From: a virus | Virus record (IMG/VR): IMGVR_UViG_3300030107_002153 | Span: 1 to 30,240 of that record | Length of the DNA: 30,240 nt | Strand: one strand, 5' to 3' | Shown here: in pieces, positions 1-6,253 of the stretch | Layout of the letters: each line of letters opens with the position of its first letter | Numbering within the stretch: the stretch's first letter is position 1 | Notes under the pieces: generated by a model | Database searches by the model: none | Told to the model about the DNA's origin: nothing | The model's input: the letters and a program-made list of their open reading frames with translations, nothing else | Program-made: the position numbers and the translations under genes

Positions 1-386
1 AGCTTTATGATTTCCTCATAGTCTTTGTTCTCACTAGGTTCTAATGGAGATGGTGCTTTTGTTGGTTCGCCCACATCTACAAGTTTAGGACTTGCGTCCA
101 CTCCTAGCTGACAAGCTAACTCTCCTAGAGTAGTACAACCATCATAGTCATTAGTAGCACCCTCTATAAGTTGGTCTACTAACCATTCTTTATCTTTATC
201 TAAATCCCCATAATCATTATCTGAATGATAACCTTTTTCATTGAGACCTGTAGAATAAACATACTCGTGAGCAATCTCACTATAATCTAAATTCTGATTG
301 AATATCTTTTGTACTTCTTCTAGCGACAAATTATTCAAGTGATTAGTTACAGCTAGTTCTAGTCGTGTATCATTTATGTTTACCAT
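1..386 (-). CDS. Hypothetical protein, 3' part cut by window edge
   Basis: Open from an ATG at 386 through the left edge without a stop, so at least 128 residues; the C-terminus is missing. The start has a good ribosome binding site (AAAAGGATAA six bases upstream of ATG) and lies behind a TTGACA/TATAAA promoter at 419-446, which supports it as a real, separately transcribed gene. The visible protein is acidic and hydrophilic: a helical N-terminus (VNINDTRLELAVTNHL), a Tyr/Asp-rich middle and a Pro-containing linker near the cut. No membrane segment or known motif was recognised. It sits in the presumed early region next to other small unknown genes. Function unknown. Confidence 0.8.
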   Translation of the reverse strand, partial: MVNINDTRLELAVTNHLNNLSLEEVQKIFNQNLDYSEIAHEYVYSTGLNEKGYHSDNDYGDLDKDKEWLVDQLIEGATNDYDGCTTLGELACQLGVDASPKLVDVGEPTKAPSPLEPSENKDYEEIIK

Positions 387-418
387 TTTTTATCCTTTTA
401 TTTTTTGTATATCTATAT

Positions 419-446
419 TTTATAACAACTATTATAATTCTGTCAA
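419..446 (-). promoter_or_regulatory. Promoter P1 with overlapping operator-like inverted repeat
   Basis: On the minus strand TTGACA (446-441), a 16-base spacer and TATAAA (424-419) form a sigma-70-like promoter, 33 bases before the start at 386. An inverted repeat TTATAA-N6-TTATAA (plus-strand 420-437) covers the -10 box and most of the spacer, the layout expected of a repressor site. It is one of six similar promoters in the left 6 kb. Confidence 0.7.
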
Positions 447-451
447 ATAAG

Positions 452-718
452 TTAGTCTCTGAACAGGTGGTTTTCTAAACCCTCTATTCTTTTTTCCAAT
501 TCAATTCTATCAGTTACCATTGATGCGTATATCTTATCTAGAGTATCCATTCTCTTCCTATCATCTGCCATCTTATTTACCATTGCTACAAACCACTTTG
601 CTATATGGTTATTGTTTTCAAACAAACATTTCAAATCTTCTTTTATTTGCAACATTCTTTCGCCATCTTCAGCAGTTGGCTTGAATACTGAGTCGTGTAC
701 TTTTAGTTTTTTATTCAT
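452..718 (-). CDS. Small helical hypothetical protein
   Basis: Encodes 88 charged residues, mostly helix-forming, with likely coiled coil in the second half (about residues 45-85: MADDRKRMDTLDKIY, then RIELEKRIEGLENHL). There is no membrane segment and no recognised domain. The ATG at 718 follows a good site, GAGAGGATAAAT. It is preceded by a 208-base stretch without an obvious gene that carries promoter P2 and a possibly structured leader. Its stop at 452 lies just ahead of promoter P1, so it probably forms a one-gene transcription unit. Function unknown; possibly a small protein binding partner. Confidence 0.75.
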   Translation of the reverse strand: MNKKLKVHDSVFKPTAEDGERMLQIKEDLKCLFENNNHIAKWFVAMVNKMADDRKRMDTLDKIYASMVTDRIELEKRIEGLENHLFRD

Positions 719-896
719 ATTTATCCTCTCTTATTTTATGGGCAAGAGATAGGTACGCAACTGTTTCATCTCTTTTCAAACCATTTATGTCGGTTACCAA
801 GTTGCCTCAGTAATTAGTTATAACTCCTGTACCCTAACGAATAATTCTATCTACTGCAGTAATCAAGAATATCCTTTTTGATACCCATATTTATAT
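719..896 (-). other. Long untranslated leader, possibly structured
   Basis: Between promoter P2 and the start at 718 about 170 bases lack a convincing gene; the only frame is 13 codons (starting MGIKKDIL) right after the promoter. On the minus strand GGTAC then GCAAC can pair with one contiguous GTTGCGTACC further downstream, with an inner AACC/GGTT, so a branched RNA fold is possible. It did not match a riboswitch class that I know. Could be a regulatory leader or small RNA. Confidence 0.35.
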
Positions 897-923
897 TTTA
901 TAATGATTGTTATAAAATGTCAA
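897..923 (-). promoter_or_regulatory. Promoter P2 with operator-like inverted repeat
   Basis: TTGACA (923-918), 15-base spacer, TATAAA (902-897) on the minus strand. The 18-base repeat TTATAATGATTGTTATAA (plus-strand 898-915) is identical to the one in promoter P3. It drives the leader and the gene at 452-718 and lies directly after the DUF262 stop. Confidence 0.7.
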
Positions 924-926
924 ATC

Positions 927-2066
927 TTATTTTGTTGTTATTTTGTTGCTTAGTTTTTTGTCGATAACAGTATCAACTTTTTCTTCAAGGTCATTTGTCT
1001 CTTTCAAGATTTTTGTAATCCCTTTTAGTAAAAACTTATGCAACTCGTTCTGTCTATCTGCATTGTCTGTTTTGTGGAACTCTGCAAACGTAGAACCACC
1101 AAACCCAATCGTGTTCATCAAGAACTCCCCAAACTCTTTTTCTCTGCCATCAAGTTTGTAACCCTTATTCCTAACTAAGTCGTGATGAAGAAAAAGCGAC
1201 ATTCTTACGTGATTTTTCTTTAGTAATGCACTTGTTAACTTAGTACTCGATAGAAAACTTCTGACACTATCATCATTTTTATTAGTATAAGGTTTTAAAG
1301 ATTTTTCAAGATACTGAATTGACTCAATCATATTCTGTATAACTTCGTCATTAATAGATACAGATAGTATTTCCTCGCTTAAAGTTTGTCTTTCCAATTT
1401 CAAAGCAGACCTCTGAACCTTTGCAGAATTATTTAAGAAATTTTGTAGGACAAAATCTAAAATACTCCTGTGTCCTTCTCTGTCAGAAGTAGGGAGTATA
1501 TATTTTGGCTCTGCTGTTCTTGTAAACAAGCCACAAGTTTCTTGTATTTCCTTGAACACTTCAGTTAGTTTGCTGTTCATGGCTTTTCTTTTCTCTGCAC
1601 TATTCAAAGGTACACCACTATTTATCTTTAGATAAGTTTCTGACATATCTTTATCAGTCATAGTATCTTCTTTATAAATAAACTGTGGAATTTCAGCAGA
1701 TAATAAATGCTCTTTTACTTCATCATCTAATTCATCAAAGTAACAATTAGCAACTGAATGTCCATCAATATTTTCGCCACCCATCACTCTAAACTTATTA
1801 TTTATGAAATCTCTCAAAGCAGTCAATCTTTGCTGTCCGTCCATAATAGCTTGTTTGTTTCTTGAAGGTCTCGCATCTATGTAAATAGGAACAGTAATTG
1901 GATTTTTTATAGTATCATAGATAAACTCTCTTTGCTTTGCTAAATCCCAAGCAGAGTCATCTCTTTGATAAATCTCCTCAATCACATACTGCCCACTGGT
2001 AAATCTTTTTACCACCGAACCTATTTCGACATCTTTTCTGTCTATGTTTTGTTTATATCCTAACAT
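927..2066 (-). CDS. DUF262 domain protein (GmrSD N-terminal/ParB-like fold)
   Basis: 379 residues. The N-terminal part has the two hallmark motifs of DUF262: YQRDDSAW at about 33-40 and DGQQRLTALRDF at 76-87. In this family the D-G-Q-Q-R loop belongs to a ParB/Srx-like fold that binds or hydrolyses nucleotides, best known from the type IV restriction enzyme GmrSD. The rest is helical with no HNH (DUF1524) nuclease motif, so this is a stand-alone DUF262 protein rather than a full GmrSD fusion. The ATG at 2066 has a strong site (AAGGAGAAACAAC). It has its own promoter (P3) and is followed by P2. A DNA-associated or anti-defence role in early infection is inference; many phages carry such proteins with unknown roles. 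Confidence 0.85.
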   Translation of the reverse strand: MLGYKQNIDRKDVEIGSVVKRFTSGQYVIEEIYQRDDSAWDLAKQREFIYDTIKNPITVPIYIDARPSRNKQAIMDGQQRLTALRDFINNKFRVMGGENIDGHSVANCYFDELDDEVKEHLLSAEIPQFIYKEDTMTDKDMSETYLKINSGVPLNSAEKRKAMNSKLTEVFKEIQETCGLFTRTAEPKYILPTSDREGHRSILDFVLQNFLNNSAKVQRSALKLERQTLSEEILSVSINDEVIQNMIESIQYLEKSLKPYTNKNDDSVRSFLSSTKLTSALLKKNHVRMSLFLHHDLVRNKGYKLDGREKEFGEFLMNTIGFGGSTFAEFHKTDNADRQNELHKFLLKGITKILKETNDLEEKVDTVIDKKLSNKITTK

Positions 2067-2108
2067 GTTGTTTCTCCTTTACTTCTTAGTTTTTATTTAT
2101 ACTTACAC

Positions 2109-2136
2109 TTTATAATGATTGTTATAATTCTGTCAA
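2109..2136 (-). promoter_or_regulatory. Promoter P3 with operator-like inverted repeat
   Basis: TTGACA (2136-2131), 16-base spacer, TATAAA (2114-2109), upstream of the DUF262 gene. It contains TTATAATGATTGTTATAA at plus-strand 2110-2127, exactly the same 18 bases as in P2. It almost touches the stop of the preceding gene at 2138. Confidence 0.75.
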
Positions 2137-2137
2137 G

Positions 2138-2413
2138 CTACACATACTTGGTATGAAATCTCCAAGAGGTCGCTGACTTTCTGTTCTCTTCACTCAAATG
2201 CTCTATAAACAAATCACTGTTTATGACTTTGTTGTATTTAGTTATATTAGTTTGCCTTAGCTTTGTAGGTCTAGTTGAAGAGTAGACTGCCTGTCGTTCT
2301 GCGTAATTTGTTAGACAACTCTGACACCATCTAGTTATCTTCCCATTCTTTTTCAGCTTGAAACCCTGTACAACTGCTCTACTTCTACATACTGTGCATG
2401 AATCTGTAATCAT
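2138..2413 (-). CDS. Small zinc-ribbon protein
   Basis: 91 residues. Two Cys pairs, CTVC (6-9) and CQSC (30-33), spaced about 20 residues apart with basic residues between them, look like a treble-clef or zinc-ribbon site. A basic tail follows (RPTKLRQTNITKYNK, then SWRFHTKY at the end). The ATG at 2413 is two bases after the stop of the upstream coiled-coil gene, and its binding site AGGGATAG lies over that stop, so the two are probably translated together. Likely a nucleic-acid or protein-binding accessory factor; the exact function is unknown. Confidence 0.75.
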   Translation of the reverse strand: MITDSCTVCRSRAVVQGFKLKKNGKITRWCQSCLTNYAERQAVYSSTRPTKLRQTNITKYNKVINSDLFIEHLSEENRKSATSWRFHTKYV

Positions 2414-2415
2414 AT

Positions 2416-2769
2416 CTATCCCTTTCGCTTCCTCAAAAATGGTGGAAAGTCGTCATCATCATCTTCTTCCTCGAAGTCCAACATTCCTGTTTCTTCCATC
2501 TCTTTAATTTGCTCTTCCAATTCATTCATTGGTTTGTTATCCCAAAATTTCTTGGTTCTTCCCAACATCATTACAAGTGAAGCAAACCCACTATGCCTAG
2601 AATCAAACTTAAGAGTCTCAAACAATAAAGCTAGTTGCATACTTTGAATATTCAACTTCTCTTCCAACTCTACTGCTCGTTCAAATCTTTGTTTGTTCAC
2701 TTTCTGAAGTTTAGCAGTCTCTTCTTTTAGTAGCTTTACCATTTTTTGTAAATCATCTTTTGTCGGCAT
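2416..2769 (-). CDS. Coiled-coil protein with acidic patch
   Basis: 117 residues. Residues about 3-50 form a heptad-like coiled coil (DDLQKMVKLLKEETAKLQKV), followed by a central helical part, then EEQIKEMEET and a very acidic run (EEEDDDDD) ending in a basic RKRKG tail. The start at 2769 has an AAGGAAG site. It lies behind an intergenic hairpin (2786-2815) after the DUF932 gene, with no separate promoter seen, so it may be read through from P4. No known family recognised. Confidence 0.75.
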   Translation of the reverse strand: MPTKDDLQKMVKLLKEETAKLQKVNKQRFERAVELEEKLNIQSMQLALLFETLKFDSRHSGFASLVMMLGRTKKFWDNKPMNELEEQIKEMEETGMLDFEEEDDDDDFPPFLRKRKG

Positions 2770-2785
2770 TTTTCTTCCTTAGTTT

Positions 2786-2815
2786 ATGGTAGGGGTAAGA
2801 TGACAGGATTACCCC
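2786..2815 (-). other. Intergenic RNA hairpin
   Basis: On the minus strand GTGGGGGTAA and TTACCCCTAC pair as a 10-bp stem (one G-T pair) with a 10-base loop, between the DUF932 stop (2830) and the next start (2769). No T-run follows, so it is not a typical intrinsic terminator. mRNA processing or 3'-end protection is possible. Confidence 0.6.
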
Positions 2816-2829
2816 CACCTGTATATATT

Positions 2830-3876
2830 TTACACTAATTCTAGTGCAGTGTTAAATGCTCTAGCTTTAGCTTCGGCTCTTCCACCAAATAGTGTAGTAC
2901 CACTTGCAGTATGACCTCTCCTATAATCCTCAGTCTCTACTACTGCATTGTAGACTGCCCAAGGGGTGTTTGATAGTTTAGGAAACTCCTGATTGAATAC
3001 ATCAAGTCTTTCCTTAGCATTATCTTTTATTCTATCAACTCTACCTTGTCTCTTATCCCACTCCTCTTTCTGCTCTTTTTTATCATTTAGGATACGCTTC
3101 CACACATTTGAGGGTACGTCATCTGCAGATATGTTAGCTGAAAGTTTCAATCTTGTAGGTCTTGAAGCAGTTGGGTAAGCAGAGGTTAGTATACTTTCTA
3201 CTTCCTTAGCTTTCAATCTCGTCTTTGTCATAGTGTCCATTGCACTTACTACATTCTCTTGTGTCCTAGCCATCTGATTGAAGATGTCTAAATAGAATGA
3301 AGCATCAGTTTGAATTGATTTGTTGTGCTTTAGGTTTACTGAAACCTTAGCACTTCTCAATCCTGTAATCAAAGTGTTCTGACAAACTACTCTAACAGGT
3401 GTAAACGCAATACTCATTGCACCTGTTCCATCTCTATGGTCAGTTACTAACCAATATAGTTCGTGGTCCTCTCCAGCTATTGTAGAAGCACCAGCGTCCA
3501 TAGTCAAGAATATCTTTTCTCCATTTCCTATCGCACCCACTGTTTCCACTGGGAACTGTTCTGAAATAGGGTCTAACATCTTTCCTAGTTCACTAGCTTG
3601 TAAACATGTCCACTCTTTCCCCACAGTAGCTAGTACTCTATGCTCAGGGTCATCATGAGTAGGTTCTCTTACTACTGCATAAGAACCTGTCTCTAACTCC
3701 TTACCATCTTCCATCTTTACTATCTGAGGGTGTTTGTCAATCCCAAATAATATGTCGGCTTTTTTCATGCCCTCTGAAGCTAATACTTTTTCTTTCTGTG
3801 GGAACACCTTTCCCAATTTGTGCCATGCAGGTTCTCTTCGCCCTGCAAACCTGTCTCCAAATAAACTTGCTGTCAT
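2830..3876 (-). CDS. DUF932 family protein (phage/plasmid-like TIGR03299 type)
   Basis: 348 residues, the normal size for the family. The recognised features are an N-terminal PAWHKLG, a central domain with VTDHRDGTGAMSIAFTPVRV, and the signature VCQNTL followed by SAKVSVNLKHNKS (R..C.NTL...H), typical of DUF932. A charged C-terminal part follows (KKEQKEEWDKRQGRVDRI). Family members are common on phages and plasmids in early or accessory regions; their biochemical role is not established. The ATG at 3876 has an AAAGGATAATT site behind promoter P4. It begins a unit that may continue into the coiled-coil and zinc-ribbon genes downstream. Confidence 0.88.
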   Translation of the reverse strand: MTASLFGDRFAGRREPAWHKLGKVFPQKEKVLASEGMKKADILFGIDKHPQIVKMEDGKELETGSYAVVREPTHDDPEHRVLATVGKEWTCLQASELGKMLDPISEQFPVETVGAIGNGEKIFLTMDAGASTIAGEDHELYWLVTDHRDGTGAMSIAFTPVRVVCQNTLITGLRSAKVSVNLKHNKSIQTDASFYLDIFNQMARTQENVVSAMDTMTKTRLKAKEVESILTSAYPTASRPTRLKLSANISADDVPSNVWKRILNDKKEQKEEWDKRQGRVDRIKDNAKERLDVFNQEFPKLSNTPWAVYNAVVETEDYRRGHTASGTTLFGGRAEAKARAFNTALELV

Positions 3877-3914
3877 AATTATCCTTTCTACTTATTTATT
3901 TTAGTTATTATAAT

Positions 3915-3941
3915 TTTATACTAATTGTTTTATTTTGTCAA
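3915..3941 (-). promoter_or_regulatory. Promoter P4
   Basis: TTGACA (3941-3936), 15-base spacer, TATAAA (3920-3915) on the minus strand, upstream of the DUF932 gene. The spacer end ACAATTAG resembles the ACAATCA element of P2 and P3, but the full inverted repeat is missing. The -35 box overlaps the last codons of the gene ending at 3930. Confidence 0.7.
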
Positions 3942-4418
3942 ATGTGCTTTTTCTAAGATGTTATCATAACCTGTTAGCACAAGAGTATGTATCCTTTTAG
4001 CAAGAACCTCTGCTTCTTCTGAACCAATACTGTTTATACGTGCTACACGAATTTCTAGTGTGGAGTCTTCACTACGTTTAAGCAGTACGGGATAATTACA
4101 GTCTATACAATCTTCTCTATCTAAGAAAAAATCTTTACCCCTACTCCAATCCCACTTATCTTCCGAGACGTGTACAGGACAATAAGATGGAGAAAAATAA
4201 TGTGGTTTCATAGTATGGCTTGTATTGTATACTTCTCTTAATAACATCTCTTCAAATTTTTGTTTATCTGCTTCATAATCTTTTAGAGATTTACTAACAA
4301 GGTAGTGAGAACTTGTGAAAAAATCCCCATCACTAATACTCTCCTCGCCACTATCTATATCCTCTTCCCACTCATCATTGGTACAAACTGTTTGTATCCA
4401 AAATTCTACTAATAACAT
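3930..4418 (-). CDS. Hypothetical Cys/His-containing acidic protein
   Basis: 162 residues. The N-terminal third is acidic (DEWEEDIDSGEESISDGDFF). The middle has Cys and His spaced like a possible metal site (YCPVH near 79-83, then DCIDC near 98-102). A helical C-terminus follows (EEAEVLAKRIHTLVLTGYDN). The ATG at 4418 comes one base after the stop of the previous gene (TGAAATG), so translation is probably coupled. It is the last gene of the operon that begins at 5194. No family recognised. Confidence 0.75.
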   Translation of the reverse strand: MLLVEFWIQTVCTNDEWEEDIDSGEESISDGDFFTSSHYLVSKSLKDYEADKQKFEEMLLREVYNTSHTMKPHYFSPSYCPVHVSEDKWDWSRGKDFFLDREDCIDCNYPVLLKRSEDSTLEIRVARINSIGSEEAEVLAKRIHTLVLTGYDNILEKAHLTK

Positions 4419-4419
4419 T

Positions 4420-4665
4420 TCAATCTCTTTCTACCCAAATGGTTTCCATACTTGGTATGTTAGTTGCCATTGCACCAGCTTCGTTTCCCTCGTCATCTGA
4501 CATTGGTACTAAGGTAACTCCATTCTCTAAGGTAATTTGTATTGGTTGATTGTACCAATAGTCTGAAATATCCTCAGTCTGTTCCTTGGTAAGCCACCTA
4601 ACATCTGTTATCTTTTGACCCACCATGTGTTTATTTAATGTCTCTATGTGTTCTTTACTTGCCAT
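4420..4665 (-). CDS. Small conserved-looking phage protein
   Basis: I place the start at the ATG at 4665 (81 residues, MASKEHIETL) because GAGGAG lies seven bases ahead of it; an ATG at 4689 would add eight residues but has no binding site. The protein carries a pattern I associate with small phage proteins: ITDVRWLTKEQTED, then a hydrophobic strand (IQITLENGVTLVPMSDDEG) and NEAGAMAT. It overlaps the preceding gene by 11 bases and its stop lies one base before the next start, so it is part of a tight operon. Biochemical role unknown. Confidence 0.75.
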   Translation of the reverse strand: MASKEHIETLNKHMVGQKITDVRWLTKEQTEDISDYWYNQPIQITLENGVTLVPMSDDEGNEAGAMATNIPSMETIWVERD

Positions 4666-4876
4666 TATCTGTCTCCTCTTCCCACTCATCTAGTTTCTTT
4701 AGCAGTGTTTCTGCTAGTTCTGTACGACCTATGTAAATGTCCTCACTACCATCTGCCATCTCTTCTTCGCCACTTACTACAGGTTCGTTATGTTCTATCT
4801 CTTCATTCAACCAATCTCTAAGTCTTTGATTGCCACCCTTGTTGAAATAGTTTATTGTGTTATCTTCTTTACCCAT
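4655..4876 (-). CDS. Small acidic hypothetical protein
   Basis: 73 residues, very acidic (runs EEIEHNEPVVSGEEEMADGSED and EWEEETD), helical at the end. The start at 4876 is three bases after the upstream stop, and its binding site GAGGAG is made of the last glutamate codons of the upstream gene. The same device is repeated at its own 3' end, where the codons of EWEEETD supply the binding site for the following gene. No known domain. It may act as a small acidic inhibitor or DNA mimic, but that is only a guess from composition. Confidence 0.7.
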   Translation of the reverse strand: MGKEDNTINYFNKGGNQRLRDWLNEEIEHNEPVVSGEEEMADGSEDIYIGRTELAETLLKKLDEWEEETDNGK

Positions 4877-4879
4877 CTC

Positions 4880-5059
4880 TTACTCCTCTTCTTCTGATGC
4901 TTCAAAATAAACAAAGACATCTCCATACATTGTGCCTTTTGTCTCAGCTTGTTGCTTATCCCAAAACTCTTTAGTATCTGAAGAACGCCACGCCCAATTA
5001 GAATGGCCATACTGTTCTCTACAATAATCATCTATAACATCTGTTAAATCTCTACTCAT
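4880..5059 (-). CDS. Small acidic hypothetical protein, 59 residues
   Basis: A 59-residue frame starting MSRDLTDVIDDYCREQYGHS and ending FEASEEEE. It is supported by position rather than homology: it fills the space between neighbours with three-base gaps on both sides, and both junctions read GAGGAGTAAGA(T)ATG, in which the Glu codons of one gene form the ribosome binding site of the next. Rich in Trp and acidic residues (SNWAWRSSDTKEFWDK). Function unknown. Confidence 0.65.
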   Translation of the reverse strand: MSRDLTDVIDDYCREQYGHSNWAWRSSDTKEFWDKQQAETKGTMYGDVFVYFEASEEEE

Positions 5060-5062
5060 ATC

Positions 5063-5194
5063 TTACTCCTCTATTGGTACGTGTATTGTTATTGGTTTGT
5101 CGTAATCAAATTCATATCTCCAATCTTCTCCGAAGTATTGGGTTAGTACACCCTCTAGGTCCTCTAAGAAGTTAGACATCATTGCATCTTTCAT
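5063..5194 (-). CDS. Mini-protein opening an early operon, 43 residues
   Basis: 43 residues (starts MKDAMMSNFLEDLEG, ends ITIHVPIEE). The ATG at 5194 has an AAAGGATAGATT site and follows promoter P5 directly, so this is the first gene of the 5194-3930 operon. The final Glu-Glu codons serve as the binding site for the next start at 5059. The composition fits a short helix followed by a beta strand. Function unknown. Confidence 0.65.
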   Translation of the reverse strand: MKDAMMSNFLEDLEGVLTQYFGEDWRYEFDYDKPITIHVPIEE

Positions 5195-5232
5195 AATCTA
5201 TCCTTTACTATTTTTTATTGGTTACTATAAAT

Positions 5233-5260
5233 TTTATAATGGTTCGCATAAAAAAGTCAA
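5233..5260 (-). promoter_or_regulatory. Promoter P5
   Basis: TTGACT (5260-5255), 16-base spacer, TATAAA (5238-5233) on the minus strand. It drives the operon from 5194 to 3930. The -35 box begins only one base after the stem of the terminator at 5262-5283, and the T-run of that terminator lies inside this promoter. Confidence 0.65.
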
Positions 5261-5283
5261 GTGGGGGTATATTTCAACCCCCA
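5250..5283 (-). terminator. Probable intrinsic terminator after the 131-residue gene
   Basis: A minus-strand stem TGGGGGT (5283-5277) / ACCCCCA (5268-5262) with an 8-base loop, followed seven bases later by six T (5255-5250). It lies just downstream of the stop at 5290. The distance to the T-run is longer than usual, so termination may be partial. Confidence 0.55.
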
Positions 5284-5289
5284 AATGAT

Positions 5290-5685
5290 TTATAGCAGAT
5301 TAGGTTGCTCACCAAGTACACGTCTTGCTTCCTCGATGTTGTGTCTCCATACTCCACCTCTACCATAAGCATCTAGATATTCTCCACCTAGACTTTCAAT
5401 AATAGAGTCCATCAATTCAAATGTACTTAACACTTTCCCTGTTGGGTGGTCAGGGTTTCTACTCCACCCCAATCCTTTAGTATCGTAGAGTTCTTCTCGC
5501 CATAACCAATCGCCAAGACCAAAATGGTCTATGATGTCAGTTAAGACTTTAGAATCCTTTTCATTTGTTTGATGAAAGATAGTATGAGAACGCCCATCTT
5601 CAATCCAATCAATAAACCTTAGCTTCTGCTCAGTAGTGTGTGGCTCTAGGTTATTACCATTGGAATCAACATAGGGGTCTAACAT
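5290..5685 (-). CDS. Hypothetical protein, 131 residues
   Basis: A soluble protein of 131 residues with many aromatic residues (LGDWLWREELYDTKGLGW) and a helical end (HNIEEARRVLGEQPNLL). No motif or membrane segment recognised. The ATG at 5685 has a GAAAGGATAAACTT site behind promoter P6, and a terminator follows, so it looks like a single-gene unit. It is divergent from the only rightward gene of the window (5867-6004), with which it shares the intergenic control region. Function unknown. Confidence 0.8.
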   Translation of the reverse strand: MLDPYVDSNGNNLEPHTTEQKLRFIDWIEDGRSHTIFHQTNEKDSKVLTDIIDHFGLGDWLWREELYDTKGLGWSRNPDHPTGKVLSTFELMDSIIESLGGEYLDAYGRGGVWRHNIEEARRVLGEQPNLL

Positions 5686-5739
5686 AAGTTTATCCTTTCA
5701 TTTATCCTTGTATCCCAATAAACTATTGGTTAAGTAAAG

Positions 5740-5767
5740 AATATAACAGTTATTATAAAAAAGCAAA
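5740..5767 (-). promoter_or_regulatory. Promoter P6 with operator-like repeat
   Basis: TTTGCT (5767-5762), 16-base spacer, TATATT (5745-5740) on the minus strand, weaker than P1-P5. A repeat of the ATATAA-N6-TTATAA form (plus-strand 5741-5758) resembles the operator-like sites of P1-P3. It faces the rightward promoter at 5804-5811. Confidence 0.5.
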
Positions 5768-5803
5768 TTTAATAGATTTGTAACAAGAAAAAATAAAACA
5801 ATC

Positions 5804-5811
5804 AGTATAAT
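5804..5811 (+). promoter_or_regulatory. Rightward -10 element AGTATAAT
   Basis: ACAATCAGTATAAT ends at 5811 on the plus strand, 55 bases ahead of the TTG start at 5867. No good -35 box is seen at 15-18 bases. It is the only plus-strand member of the AGTATAAT group found upstream of several leftward genes. Confidence 0.45.
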
Positions 5812-5866
5812 GTCTAGGGCGATAATAAAGTTGCTTCCGAACAGTTCTCATAGGGGGAAATATAAA

Positions 5867-6004
5867 TTGAATAAACTTTCAAATTGGTTCCATAAAATCG
5901 TGGATTATGTAGATGACGCTGAGTTCAACAAAGACTTCAGGGAATACAAAAGCATAGAACACATCAAGGACACATGGCACTACAGGGGGTTCCACGACTT
6001 CTAG
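5867..6004 (+). CDS. Small hypothetical protein, only rightward gene
   Basis: 45 residues, read from a TTG at 5867 that has a strong site (GGGGGA, eight bases upstream). An in-frame ATG at 5810 lies inside the -10-like TATAATG with no ribosome binding site, so I reject it. The protein is helical and charged (MNKLSNWFHKIVDYVDDAE then YKSIEHIKDTWHYRGFHDF). Its stop overlaps the stop of the opposing gene in the palindrome CTAG (6001-6004), so the two units converge end to end. It is divergent from the 131-residue gene. A small regulatory role is possible from position, but there is no helix-turn-helix to support it. Confidence 0.55.
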   Translation: MNKLSNWFHKIVDYVDDAEFNKDFREYKSIEHIKDTWHYRGFHDF

Positions 6005-6252
6005 TTAGGGGTTCCTCTTGGTTCCTCGGGCATGTCGAGAGCCTTCCTCATCTTAATAGTCTCTTCCAATACTTCTTCCGATACTACTCGGACTCTTATA
6101 GATTCATCTTTTATCACAACAGTTTCAGACAACACCAAAGCACTTATATCTCTTATAGTTTTTGAAACCTTAAGTATCTTCCAATTTATAACAGTTAGTA
6201 TAAAGGAAAAGATTAGTATTGATATGGAGAAAATAATAGTAAGGGTTGTCAC
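6001..6252 (-). CDS. Small membrane-anchored protein
   Basis: 83 residues. Residues 3-23 form one clear membrane segment (LTIIFSISILIFSFILTV), followed by a soluble, helical, charged part with DESIRVRVVSEEVLEETIKMRK. The start is a GTG at 6252, two bases after the stop of the upstream gene (TAACGTG) and without its own binding site, so translation probably relies on coupling. An opposing 87-residue frame on the plus strand is taken to be a shadow. It could be a membrane-bound lysis or exclusion factor, but nothing specific was seen. Confidence 0.65.
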   Translation of the reverse strand: MTTLTIIFSISILIFSFILTVINWKILKVSKTIRDISALVLSETVVIKDESIRVRVVSEEVLEETIKMRKALDMPEEPRGTPN

Positions 6253-6253
6253 G

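Noticed and set aside
719-896. tRNA or known riboswitch in the leader
   Set aside because: No acceptor stem with T-loop consensus and no match to glutamine, cobalamin, SAM or similar consensus that I could see.
4666-4689. Start at the ATG at 4689 for the small gene ending at 4420
   Set aside because: No binding site there; the ATG at 4665 has GAGGAG at the right distance.
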